Assembly: GCF_017876095.1 (NCBI RefSeq)
Contig: NZ_JAGINM010000036.1
Span: 1 to 54,142, forward strand
Direction: 5' to 3'
Origin: Azospirillum agricola
GTDB lineage: Bacteria > Pseudomonadota > Alphaproteobacteria > Azospirillales > Azospirillaceae
Length of the DNA: 54,142 bases
Shown: positions 34,768-42,418 of the stretch, in pieces
Position numbering within the stretch: position 1 is the first letter of the stretch
Layout: each line of letters begins with the position of its first letter
Notes under the pieces: model-generated
What the model was told of the DNA's origin: nothing
Databases searched by the model: none
Seen by the model: the letters and a program-made list of their open reading frames with translations, nothing else
Position numbers and translations under genes: made by a program

Positions 34768-35967
34768 ATGAACATCCATGAGTATCAGGCCAAGGAGCTG
34801 CTGAAGTCGTACGGCGTCGCCGTGCCGCGCGGCGGTGTGGCCTACACGGCGGAAGAGGCCGAGGCGGTTGCCCGCGAGCTGGGCGGTCCGGTCTGGGTCG
34901 TGAAGTCCCAGATCCACGCCGGCGGCCGTGGCGCCGGGCGCTTCCAGGACAACCCGGATGGCAAGGGCGGCGTCCGCGTCGTCAAGTCCATTGAGGATGT
35001 GGGCAAGAACGCCGGCGAGATGCTGAACCACATCCTCGTCACCAAGCAGACCGGCCCGGCGGGCAAGGAGGTCAAGCGCCTCTACGTCGAGGAGGGCGCC
35101 GACATCAGGCGCGAGCTGTATCTGGGATTGCTGACCGACCGCGCGTCCGGCCGCGTCACCATCATCGCCTCGACCGAAGGCGGCATGGAGATCGAGGAGG
35201 TCGCCCACAACACGCCCGAGAAGATCGTCAAGGTCGCCGTCGATCCGGCCACCGGCATCCAAGGCTACCACACCCGCAAGATCGCCTTTGCCCTCGGGCT
35301 CGAAGGCAAGCAGGTCGGATCCGCCGCCACGTTCATCGCCGCCGCCTACAAGGCCTTCGTCGAGCTGGACTGCGCGATCGTCGAGATCAACCCGCTGATC
35401 GTTACCGGCGCTGGCGACATCCTGGCGCTCGACGCCAAGATGAGCTTCGACGACAACGCCCTGTTCCGCCACAAGGACGTGGCCGCCCTGCGCGACGAGG
35501 CCGAGGAGGACCCGGCGGAGATCGAGGCGGCCAGGCACGACCTCAACTACGTCAAGCTCGACGGCAACATCGGCTGCATGGTGAACGGCGCCGGCCTGGC
35601 GATGGCCACCATGGACATCATCAAGCTGTACGGCGGCGAGCCGGCCAACTTCCTCGACGTCGGCGGTGGCGCCACCAAGGAGCGCGTCACCGCAGCCTTC
35701 AAGCTGATCCTCTCTGACCCGAACGTCGAAGGCATCCTGGTCAACATCTTCGGCGGCATCATGCGCTGCGACGTCATCGCCGAGGGCGTGGTGGCCGCCG
35801 CCCGCGAGGTGCACCTGCACGTGCCGCTGGTCGTCCGCCTGGAGGGCACCAACGTCACGCTGGGCAAGGAAATCCTCGCCGAGTCCGGCCTGCCCATCGT
35901 TTCCGCCGACAATCTGGCCGACGCCGCCGAGAAGATCGTCGCCGCCGTGGTGAAGGAAGCCGCCTGA
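34768..35967 (+). CDS. sucC: Succinate-CoA ligase subunit beta
   Basis: This 399-aa ATP-grasp subunit of succinyl-CoA synthetase shows NIHEYQAKELLKSYGVAVP at the N-terminus, VKSQIHAGGRGAGRF, VEINPLIVT, DAKMSFDDNALFRH and the GxxNGAGLAMATMDIIKLYGGEPANFLDVGGGA and NIFGGIMRCDVIAEG blocks. These match SucC rather than malate thiokinase MtkA. Its TGA overlaps the sucD ATG by one base (TGATG), so the subunits are co-translated. Alphaproteobacteria usually have sucCD with mdh and sucAB. Here it follows oxc-frc, so it may be a second, oxalate-linked copy providing succinyl-CoA to prime oxalate activation (inference). Confidence 0.93.
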   Translation: MNIHEYQAKELLKSYGVAVPRGGVAYTAEEAEAVARELGGPVWVVKSQIHAGGRGAGRFQDNPDGKGGVRVVKSIEDVGKNAGEMLNHILVTKQTGPAGKEVKRLYVEEGADIRRELYLGLLTDRASGRVTIIASTEGGMEIEEVAHNTPEKIVKVAVDPATGIQGYHTRKIAFALGLEGKQVGSAATFIAAAYKAFVELDCAIVEINPLIVTGAGDILALDAKMSFDDNALFRHKDVAALRDEAEEDPAEIEAARHDLNYVKLDGNIGCMVNGAGLAMATMDIIKLYGGEPANFLDVGGGATKERVTAAFKLILSDPNVEGILVNIFGGIMRCDVIAEGVVAAAREVHLHVPLVVRLEGTNVTLGKEILAESGLPIVSADNLADAAEKIVAAVVKEAA

Positions 35968-36842
35968 TGGCCGTTCTCGTCAATGCCGACACCAAGGTGA
36001 TCTGCCAGGGCTTCACCGGAGCCCAGGGCACCTTCCACTCCGAACAGGCCATCGCCTACGGCACCCGCCTCGTCGGCGGCGTCACGCCGGGCAAGGGCGG
36101 CTCCACCCATCTCGACCGCCCGATCTTCGACACGGTGGCCGAGGCGGTGGAGAGGACCGGCGCCAACGCCAGCGTGATCTACGTGCCGCCGCCCTTCGCG
36201 GCCGACGCGATCCTGGAAGCCATCGACGCCGGGATCCCGCTGGTCGTCTGCATCACCGAGGGCATCCCGATGCTCGACATGGTGCGCGTCAAGCGCGCCC
36301 TGAACGGCTCGGCGACCCGCCTGATCGGGCCGAACTGCCCCGGCATCATCACGCCGGACGAGTGCAAGATCGGCATCATGCCCGGCCACATCCACAAGCG
36401 CGGCAAGATCGGCATCGTGTCCCGCTCGGGCACGCTGACCTACGAGGCGGTCGCGCAGACCACGGCGGCCGGGCTGGGGCAGACCACCTGCATCGGCATC
36501 GGCGGCGACCCGGTCAACGGCACCAACTTCGTCGACAGCCTGGAACTGTTCGTGAAGGACCCGGAGACCGAGGGCATCATCATGATCGGCGAGATCGGCG
36601 GCGACGCCGAGGTCAAGGGCGCCGAGTTCCTCAAGGCGTCGGGCACCAGGAAGCCGGTCGTCGGCTTCATCGCCGGCCGCACCGCCCCTCCGGGCCGCCG
36701 CATGGGCCACGCGGGTGCCGTGATCTCCGGCGGCAACGACACCGCCGACTTCAAGATCGATTTCATGAAGTCGGTCGGCATCGCCGTCGCCGACAGCCCC
36801 GCTTCGCTTGGCTCGACCATGCTGAAGGCCATGCACGGCTGA
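35967..36842 (+). CDS. sucD: Succinate-CoA ligase subunit alpha
   Basis: This 291-aa alpha subunit binds CoA and carries the phosphohistidine. Visible are CQGFTGAQGTFHSEQAIAYG (CoA-binding Rossmann start), GGVTPGKGGSTHLDRPIFD, IGPNCPGIITP, SRSGTLTYEA, GIGGDPVNGTNFVD and the active His in GRRMGHAGAVISGG. It is complete and of normal length. It is co-translated with sucC. A 9-bp GC hairpin (GGGCGCCGC/GCGGCGCCC, 36861-36885) follows, then tandem CCAAACCAACC units before the IclR gene. Confidence 0.95.
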   Translation: MAVLVNADTKVICQGFTGAQGTFHSEQAIAYGTRLVGGVTPGKGGSTHLDRPIFDTVAEAVERTGANASVIYVPPPFAADAILEAIDAGIPLVVCITEGIPMLDMVRVKRALNGSATRLIGPNCPGIITPDECKIGIMPGHIHKRGKIGIVSRSGTLTYEAVAQTTAAGLGQTTCIGIGGDPVNGTNFVDSLELFVKDPETEGIIMIGEIGGDAEVKGAEFLKASGTRKPVVGFIAGRTAPPGRRMGHAGAVISGGNDTADFKIDFMKSVGIAVADSPASLGSTMLKAMHG

Positions 36843-36860
36843 CCCACCGCCTGAGCGACC

Positions 36861-36885
36861 GGGCGCCGCGAAGGGAGCGGCGCCC
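36861..36885 (+). terminator. Perfect GC hairpin after sucD
   Basis: GGGCGCCGC (36861-36869) pairs with GCGGCGCCC (36877-36885) around a seven-base loop. There is no T-run, so it may stabilise the 3' end or act with Rho. The iclR gene downstream could still be reached by read-through. Confidence 0.45.
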
Positions 36886-36965
36886 GCCCTGAAACCGACA
36901 CCAAACCAACCAGCCAAACCAACCACAGGCGTGGACCACGCGCCGGATCACCGAGGGAGACGGAT

Positions 36966-37850
36966 ATGAAAGCGCAAGCCCAGACGCGGACCGCCCGCCG
37001 GATCACCCACGACAATCCGCAGGACGGCGCCGCCGCCATCATCAAGACCGCCGTCGTGAAGAGCGACGACGTCAAGGCCGAACGCGGGCAGGTGGTCCAA
37101 TCGCTCTGCCGCGCCCTGAACATCCTGACGATCCTGGGCGAGGCCGACAGCCCGCTCAGCCTGACCGAGATCGCCGACGCCGCCGACCTGTCGCCCTCGA
37201 CGACGCACCGGCTGCTGACGACCCTGCAATACGAGCGCTACGTCCGTTTCGACCAGAGCGCGCGCGGCTGGGTGGTCGGCGTCCAGGCCTACATGACCGG
37301 TACCAATTTCCTGAAGACCCGCAACCTCGTCGACGTCGCCCGGCCGCGCATGCGCCGCCTGATGGAGGAGAGCAGCGAGGTGGTGAACCTCGCCGTCGAG
37401 GAAAACGGGGAAGCCATCTACCTCGCCCGCGTCGGCGGGCCGCGCGTGGCGCAGGCCGCCGTCCCGCAGGCCGACCGCACGCTGCTGCATTGCTCGGCGG
37501 TCGGCAAGGCGCTGCTCGCCGGCATGCCGGAGACCAAGGTTCAGGCCATCGTCACCCAGCGCGGCATGCATCAGTTCACCCGCACGACCCTGTCGTCGCT
37601 GCCCGCCCTGCACCGTGACCTGTCGCTGATCCGCAACCGTGGCTACGCGCTCGACCAGGAGGAGCGGGTGTCCGGTCTGCGCTGCATCGCCGCCCCGATC
37701 TTCGACGAGAACGCCCGCGTGATGGGCGCGCTCTCCGTCTCCGGCTCCAGCCGGCGCATGGAGGAGGCGCGGGTCATCGCGCTCGGCGAGATGGTCAAGC
37801 GCGCCGCCGCCGCCGTCACCCTGGAGATCGGCGGGCGTCCGCCGGGCTGA
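36966..37850 (+). CDS. IclR-family transcriptional regulator
   Basis: This 294-aa IclR protein has a 45-residue N-terminal extension, then a winged HTH (about 45-110: VVQSLCRALNILTILGEA, LSLTEIADAADLSPSTTHRLL) and an effector GAF-like domain (about 120-285; LHCSAVGKALLAGM and ALDQEERVSGLRCIAAPIFD). GAGGGAGA precedes ATG 36966. It is the last gene of the oxalate/sucCD block and closed by an intrinsic terminator, so it may govern that block alongside the GntR protein. The target and effector are not provable here. Confidence 0.9.
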   Translation: MKAQAQTRTARRITHDNPQDGAAAIIKTAVVKSDDVKAERGQVVQSLCRALNILTILGEADSPLSLTEIADAADLSPSTTHRLLTTLQYERYVRFDQSARGWVVGVQAYMTGTNFLKTRNLVDVARPRMRRLMEESSEVVNLAVEENGEAIYLARVGGPRVAQAAVPQADRTLLHCSAVGKALLAGMPETKVQAIVTQRGMHQFTRTTLSSLPALHRDLSLIRNRGYALDQEERVSGLRCIAAPIFDENARVMGALSVSGSSRRMEEARVIALGEMVKRAAAAVTLEIGGRPPG

Positions 37851-37947
37851 TCGCGCCGCCGCGCACGAGTCACATGAATCACACGGACGCCAAGAGCCGG
37901 AGGGTCTGAACGGTTCCCATCCGGTGTTTTCCTCCCTGGCGCACTCG

Positions 37948-37979
37948 GGCCGCATTCCGCAAGGAATGCGGCCTTTTTT
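37948..37979 (+). terminator. Intrinsic terminator of the oxalate/iclR block
   Basis: GGCCGCATTCC (37948-37958), a GCAA tetraloop, GGAATGCGGCC (37963-37973) and six T (37974-37979) make a textbook Rho-independent terminator. Confidence 0.93.
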
Positions 37980-37984
37980 CCGTG

Positions 37985-38172
37985 TTATCATCATCATTTT
38001 TCAAGTTTTCGCGGGATGGAAAAACATCGTTTTTTCGGTTCTCCGATCCGGAAATCGTGCGAATGTGGCTTCGGGGAAGGGGATTTCCTTTCTCATCGGG
38101 CGGATGTGTTGTTTTGCATGTTCGCGCTTCTCTCGGATACTGGCCGCGCCCCTTACCGGGCGCGGTTTTTTT
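37985..38172 (+). ncRNA. Candidate sRNA or attenuating leader ending in an intrinsic terminator
   Basis: Transcription from the left is stopped by the terminator at 37948-37979. A second terminator of the same strand, CCGCGCCC-cttacc-GGGCGCGG followed by seven T (38144-38172), must therefore serve a transcript that starts between them. The segment is AT-richer than its surroundings and can fold (GGAAATC 38050-38056 with GATTTCC 38082-38088). The 5' end is a guess. It may instead be the regulated leader of the quinone reductase gene, whose start is 104 bp past the terminator. Confidence 0.5.
38144..38172 (+). terminator. Second intrinsic terminator, upstream of the quinone reductase
   Basis: CCGCGCCC (38144-38151), loop CTTACC, GGGCGCGG (38158-38165) and a run of seven T give a strong terminator with no annotated gene directly before it. 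Confidence 0.9.
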
Positions 38173-38275
38173 GTGCACCCGTTTCCGCATGGTAAAATCC
38201 CCCCGGTCCCGGCATGGACGTCGCCGCGCGCCCTCCGCACAGTGTCCGCCGGTTGTTTCGCGGCAAGAGGGACGC

Positions 38276-39286
38276 ATGAGCGACAGCAGAAGCATGATGG
38301 CGGTCGAGATCGCCCAGCCCGGCGCGCCGGAGGTGCTGACCCCGGTCCGCCGTCCGATCCCGGTTCCGGCGGCGGGCGAACTGCGCATCGCCGTCGCGGC
38401 GGCCGGCGTCAACCGGCCGGACGTGCTTCAGCGGCTCGGCAAATACAACCCGCCGCCCGGCGTCAGCGACATCCCCGGCCTGGAGGTCGCCGGCACCGTC
38501 GATGCGGTGGGGGAGGGGGTGACGGGCTGGGCGGTGGGCGATCCGGTCTGCGCGCTGCTGGCCGGCGGCGGCTACGCCGAATATTGCACGGCGCCCGCCG
38601 CGCAATGCCTGCCGGTGCCGCACGGCCTGTCGATGGCCGAGGCCGCCGCCCTTCCGGAGACGTTCTTCACCGTCTGGTCGAACGTGTTCGAGCGCGGCGG
38701 GCTCCAGCCCGGCGAGGCGCTGCTGGTGCATGGCGGCACGTCGGGCATCGGCACCACGGCGATCCAGCTCGGCGCCGCCTTCGGCGCCCGCGTCTTCGCC
38801 ACCGCGCGCGGGCCCGACAAGGCGCGGGCCTGCCTCGACCTCGGCGCCGAGCGCGCCATCGATTACGGCACGGAGGATTTCGTCACGGTGGTCAGGGAGG
38901 CCACCGACGGCGCCGGGGTGAACGTCGTGCTGGACATCGTCGGTGGCGACTACGTCGCGCGCAGCCTCGACGCGCTGGCGGTCGAGGGGCGCTACGTCTG
39001 CATCGGCTTCGTGCGCGGGGCGACGGCGACGGTGAACTTCTTTCCCGTCATGACCAAGCGGCTGACCCTGACCGGCTCCACCCTGCGCGCCCGGCCGGTC
39101 GCCTACAAGCGGGCGCTGGCCGACCAGCTCCGCGCCAGGGTGTGGCCGCTGCTGGAGGCCGGCCGCGTCAAGCCGGTCGTCCACGAGGTCTTCCCGCTGA
39201 TCCATGCCGCCGAGGCGCACCGGCTGATGGAAAGCAACCGGCATGTCGGCAAGATCTTGCTGGCGGTCGGCTGGGCGGGGGAGTGA
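38276..39286 (+). CDS. NAD(P)H quinone oxidoreductase, PIG3-type zinc-free MDR
   Basis: This 336-aa medium-chain dehydrogenase/reductase of the quinone-reductase (PIG3-like) group has the catalytic-domain stretch AAGVNRPDVLQRLGKYNPPPG and DIPGLEVAGTVDAVG. The NAD(P)H Rossmann motif is LLVHGGTSGIGTTAIQLGAAFGARVFATA (about 155-183), and LTLTGSTLRARPVAYK and the C-terminal HEVFPLIHAAEAHRLMESNRHVGKILL follow. The zinc ligands of alcohol dehydrogenases are absent. AGAGGG lies six bases before ATG 38276. It is monocistronic and possibly controlled by the terminator-ended leader upstream. Its physiological substrate is unknown. Confidence 0.9.
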   Translation: MSDSRSMMAVEIAQPGAPEVLTPVRRPIPVPAAGELRIAVAAAGVNRPDVLQRLGKYNPPPGVSDIPGLEVAGTVDAVGEGVTGWAVGDPVCALLAGGGYAEYCTAPAAQCLPVPHGLSMAEAAALPETFFTVWSNVFERGGLQPGEALLVHGGTSGIGTTAIQLGAAFGARVFATARGPDKARACLDLGAERAIDYGTEDFVTVVREATDGAGVNVVLDIVGGDYVARSLDALAVEGRYVCIGFVRGATATVNFFPVMTKRLTLTGSTLRARPVAYKRALADQLRARVWPLLEAGRVKPVVHEVFPLIHAAEAHRLMESNRHVGKILLAVGWAGE

Positions 39287-39304
39287 ACCCGCGCCCCGGT
39301 CGTT

Positions 39305-40039
39305 TCAGGGGGTGGTTCCCGTCCGGTTGAAGTCCTTCAGCACGCTGGAATAATAGGGAGCTGCGTAGGGGGACTTGTCGGTCGGGTCGGCGGCTTCCCA
39401 CAACTGGCCGCCGATTCCGCCGCCCACGGCGCGCCTTTGCGCCTTTTTGTCGGATCCCAGCATGGCCAGGAGGTCGGCCCCGCTGACCTTCGCCTCTCCG
39501 GTGATCTCGGTGCGGACCGATTCCCGCAGGAATTCCGTCCATTCCGCCTGCTGGCGCCTGATCTGCTCCAACTGGCGGGCGGAATAGGTCCGCGTGTCCT
39601 CCAGCGGGGCCAGCGTCATCGTCGCCGACAACGCCTTGTGGAGTTCCTTCGTCGCCTCCCAGTCGGGCACGAGGTCGAAGCTGTTCCGGTCGGTCAGCTT
39701 CAGGTCGTAGACCGGCTCCAGGATGCCCTTGCCGCTCTTGATGAAGCTCAGCGCGACATCCTGGTGGCTCGCGTTGAAGACCAGCTTGCCCGTCCGCGCG
39801 CCCCCCTGGGCGGGTTGGGTGTAGGCTTCCATCCGCGGCGCCGGCGCATCGGACGATCGGTCCACCGCCGCGCTCATCGCGTTCCCCATGCCCGTCTGGA
39901 CGCAGCCGGACAGGAGGAAGGAGGAAACGGGCACGGCCGCCGCGACGCGCAGTGAAGCGGGGATTTCGTATTTCCCGATCGTGTTTGGCCTTGCCCACAC
40001 GGAAAAAGGCAAATTATGATAATTCATCAACTTTTGCAT
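39305..40039 (-). CDS. Orphan lipoprotein divergent from the CHAT gene
   Basis: This protein of up to 244 aa has a lipobox LLSGC (Cys46 in the longest frame, Val at +2). The n-region before VAAAVPVSSFLLSGC is unusually long (about 30 residues), so the real start may be further in, for example a GTG near residue 14. The mature part is polar, with a helical Gln/Arg-rich region (SARQLEQIRRQQAEWTEFLR) and a Gly/Asp/Tyr-rich C-terminus. No family is recognised. Its 5' end overlaps the first possible start of the divergent CHAT gene by 24 bases, so the two share a compact promoter. It is probably a component of the same envelope system. Confidence 0.7.
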   Translation of the reverse strand: MQKLMNYHNLPFSVWARPNTIGKYEIPASLRVAAAVPVSSFLLSGCVQTGMGNAMSAAVDRSSDAPAPRMEAYTQPAQGGARTGKLVFNASHQDVALSFIKSGKGILEPVYDLKLTDRNSFDLVPDWEATKELHKALSATMTLAPLEDTRTYSARQLEQIRRQQAEWTEFLRESVRTEITGEAKVSGADLLAMLGSDKKAQRRAVGGGIGGQLWEAADPTDKSPYAAPYYSSVLKDFNRTGTTP

Positions 40040-40066
40040 TTCAAATCATTGCGTGGGATTCCCATA

Positions 40067-42382
40067 ATGACGATGTGCATTCGCCATGGCCGGTCGCGCG
40101 GCGGGGCGGTGAAGCCCGCGAACTGGCCGTCCCGCATCGCCGCCGGTCTCCTCGCCGTCAGCCTTGGCGCCTGCGCCTCCGAAACGGTGATCGGCGTCCG
40201 CGACAGCCAGCTCGCCCAGCGGATCGACCGCCTCAACGCCACGCAGGGGGCCTACGAGCGGCAGGAGCATTCCGAGGCGGAACGCCTGATGCTCGCCGAA
40301 CTGAAGGCCGCGGCATCGGCGTCGGAGAAGCAGCATCTGCTGAACGAGCTGGCCGACCTCTACAGCTACCATCTGCTGGACATCGAGCGGGCGATCGAGG
40401 CCGACGGCCAGATCCAGGCCATCGGGGTCCTGGCCGCCGAAAGCGGCTTCAAGTCGAACTCGGCGAACAACCGCATCCTGAAGGACACGGCGTACCGCGA
40501 CCGCTACGTCAATGTGTCCTCCGGCCAGATCGTCGCCGGTTCCCGCGAGCGCATGGCGCGGAACCGCAGCCTGCTGTCGGGATCCTCTCCGACGGCGGGC
40601 CGTATCCGGTCGCGGAGCGAGATGGAGGACTTCCTGGCCGCCGTGAACGCCGACCTTCTCCAGACCTACCCCGGCACGGCCGACCGCAGGCAGGTGATCA
40701 GCCGGCTGATCCGGGCCGAATGGGAGCTCATCAATCTCGGCGCTCCGCCGCGCGCGCTGGCCGGTGCCGGTCTCGCCCGGAAGGAGGGAATGAAGCCGAC
40801 GGACTTCTTCTTCCAGGAAATCGACTTCCTCTCCCTGTCGCGCTACTACGAGGCCGTGTTCGACCGCACCGGCGATCTGGAAGCCGAGGAGATGGCGCTC
40901 GCCGTCGTCTACATCCCCTACAGCAACATCACCGATTACGCGTCCCGCTGGTCGTACAACCGGCTGGTCAACCGGCACATCGATAAACTGATCGAGACCT
41001 GTCACAAGGCCCAGCGCCTTCACGACATGCTCTATTACATCTCCCTGAACAAATCCCGGATGATCCTGGAGGAGCGCGCCCGCTACAGCGCGCAGAGCCC
41101 ACGCCTGGCGGGCGGAAGCCAGATCGTCGCGATCGATCCGGTCACCCATCTGCCTGACAAGCAGGCGTTCCTGTCCCGCGCGCGGTCCGCTCCACCCTTC
41201 CTGGACTATTACATCGCCGGCGACTATCAGGCGGCGCCCGCCCGTTCGCCGCTCGCCCTGGCGTCGCGCCGCGATTCCGCAGGATCCCTGATGGAGCTGC
41301 GGGCGGTCGCCGTGGCGGCGAAGCCGGCGGGCTCCGCCGTTCCGCAGCCGGCCCGTCCCGCCGCCGACGGCGACGTCTTCGTCGAGGGCGCCCTCTACAT
41401 CACCTATCTGGAGCGCGGGGCGATCCAGGCGCGCCGCCTGTCGGGCTCCCAGATCGGCGCCCTGCGCGCCAGCATCGACGAGGAGATCGCCGGCCTGGAG
41501 GCCGAGTATCTGTTGCTCGATCCGAGCCGCGCGGTCGCGGTCGCCGCCGGACCCGCCCCGGCCAGCCCGGCTGCCGCTCCCGTCGCGGCCGCTCCTTCGC
41601 CCACGGGCCGTCGGCGCCCGGCCGCCGGGGCGGCGGCGAAACTGCTCCTGCCCTTTCCGGTGGAGGCGGGCACGGTGGTGTCCCCCGACAAATGGCTGTC
41701 GAAATACCCCTTCGCCCTCGCCATGGGGACCGATGCGCCGAGGGCGCTCAACCTCATGGGCTTCGCGCCGCAGTCGCGGCTGTCCACCGCCAGCGTCCTG
41801 GGCCTGTTCAACCCGACCGGCGACCTGCTGGATTCGGAGTTGGAGATCCCCCACATCTCCCGGAATTTCCCGGGCTCGCAGCTGCTGGCGCGTGCGGAGG
41901 CGTCGAAGAGCGCGTTCGGCGCGGCCGGCGGCCGCTCCATCCTGCACCTGTCGATGCACGGACTCTACAACCCGGACGATCCGTCGGCGTCCAAGCTTCT
42001 GTTCGCGGGCAGCCGGATCGACGATTCGTCCAACGACGCCGCCGCCCTCTACGCCCGCGACATGCTGAGCTTTCCGGCGGCCCAGGGCAACGAGCTCGTG
42101 TTCCTCGCCGCCTGCGAGACCGGCCTCACCGCCAACGACAACCGGAACAGCGCGGAGCTGCTCGGGATTCTGCGTCCTCTGCTGATCGGCAACAACAAGA
42201 ACATCGTGCTGACGCTGTGGAAGGTGAACTCCATGACCGCCGGGAAGTTCGTCGAGTATTTCTACGACGCCCTCGGCAAGAGCAGGGATGTCCGGCAGGC
42301 GTTCGCCTCCAGCCAGGAGCGGCTGCGGGCCGAATATCCGGACTCGCCCTACATCTGGGCTCCCTACTACCTGATCCAGTAG
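40067..42382 (+). CDS. CHAT-domain (caspase-like) lipoprotein
   Basis: This 771-aa protein has a lipoprotein signal (IAAGLLAVSLGAC, Cys36, Ala at +2, so outer-membrane sorting is likely). A long helical region (about 40-420, including YRDRYVNVSSGQIV and DFFFQEIDFLSLSRYYEAVF) follows, then a Pro/Ala-rich linker (about 480-520) and a C-terminal CHAT peptidase domain (about 525-771). The catalytic dyad is visible: His631 in ILHLSMHGLYNPDD and Cys683 in LVFLAACETGLTAND. It ends in PYIWAPYYLIQ, a typical CHAT C-terminus. ATG 40016 (AAGG upstream) and GTG 40109 are alternative starts. It converges with a caspase-fold protein gene only 36 bp away and is divergent from a lipoprotein gene. A surface or periplasmic protease role is inferred. 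Confidence 0.85.
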   Translation: MTMCIRHGRSRGGAVKPANWPSRIAAGLLAVSLGACASETVIGVRDSQLAQRIDRLNATQGAYERQEHSEAERLMLAELKAAASASEKQHLLNELADLYSYHLLDIERAIEADGQIQAIGVLAAESGFKSNSANNRILKDTAYRDRYVNVSSGQIVAGSRERMARNRSLLSGSSPTAGRIRSRSEMEDFLAAVNADLLQTYPGTADRRQVISRLIRAEWELINLGAPPRALAGAGLARKEGMKPTDFFFQEIDFLSLSRYYEAVFDRTGDLEAEEMALAVVYIPYSNITDYASRWSYNRLVNRHIDKLIETCHKAQRLHDMLYYISLNKSRMILEERARYSAQSPRLAGGSQIVAIDPVTHLPDKQAFLSRARSAPPFLDYYIAGDYQAAPARSPLALASRRDSAGSLMELRAVAVAAKPAGSAVPQPARPAADGDVFVEGALYITYLERGAIQARRLSGSQIGALRASIDEEIAGLEAEYLLLDPSRAVAVAAGPAPASPAAAPVAAAPSPTGRRRPAAGAAAKLLLPFPVEAGTVVSPDKWLSKYPFALAMGTDAPRALNLMGFAPQSRLSTASVLGLFNPTGDLLDSELEIPHISRNFPGSQLLARAEASKSAFGAAGGRSILHLSMHGLYNPDDPSASKLLFAGSRIDDSSNDAAALYARDMLSFPAAQGNELVFLAACETGLTANDNRNSAELLGILRPLLIGNNKNIVLTLWKVNSMTAGKFVEYFYDALGKSRDVRQAFASSQERLRAEYPDSPYIWAPYYLIQ

Positions 42383-42418
42383 CCGCGGGGGAGGCGCTGG
42401 CGCTTGGTTGATGGGGCG

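Larger units (their letters stand above)
37851..38275. other. 425-bp intergenic region with two intrinsic terminators and no gene
   Basis: It holds the terminator of the IclR gene (37948-37979), an AT-rich segment (about 37980-38050) with a small GATG-gaaaaa-CATC-GTTTTTT hairpin, a GGAAATC/GATTTCC stem (38050/38082), and a second strong terminator (38144-38172) about 100 bp before the quinone reductase start. No credible protein is encoded between them. See the candidate ncRNA entry. Confidence 0.6.

Noticed and set aside
34768..36842. Malate-CoA ligase (mtkAB) instead of sucCD
   Set aside because: The motifs and length follow SucC/SucD, and no other serine-cycle genes are present.
38016..38195. 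Possible 59-codon leader peptide in the qor leader
   Set aside because: The frame runs through the intrinsic terminator stem and T-run and has no good SD. The sequence there is better explained as structured RNA.
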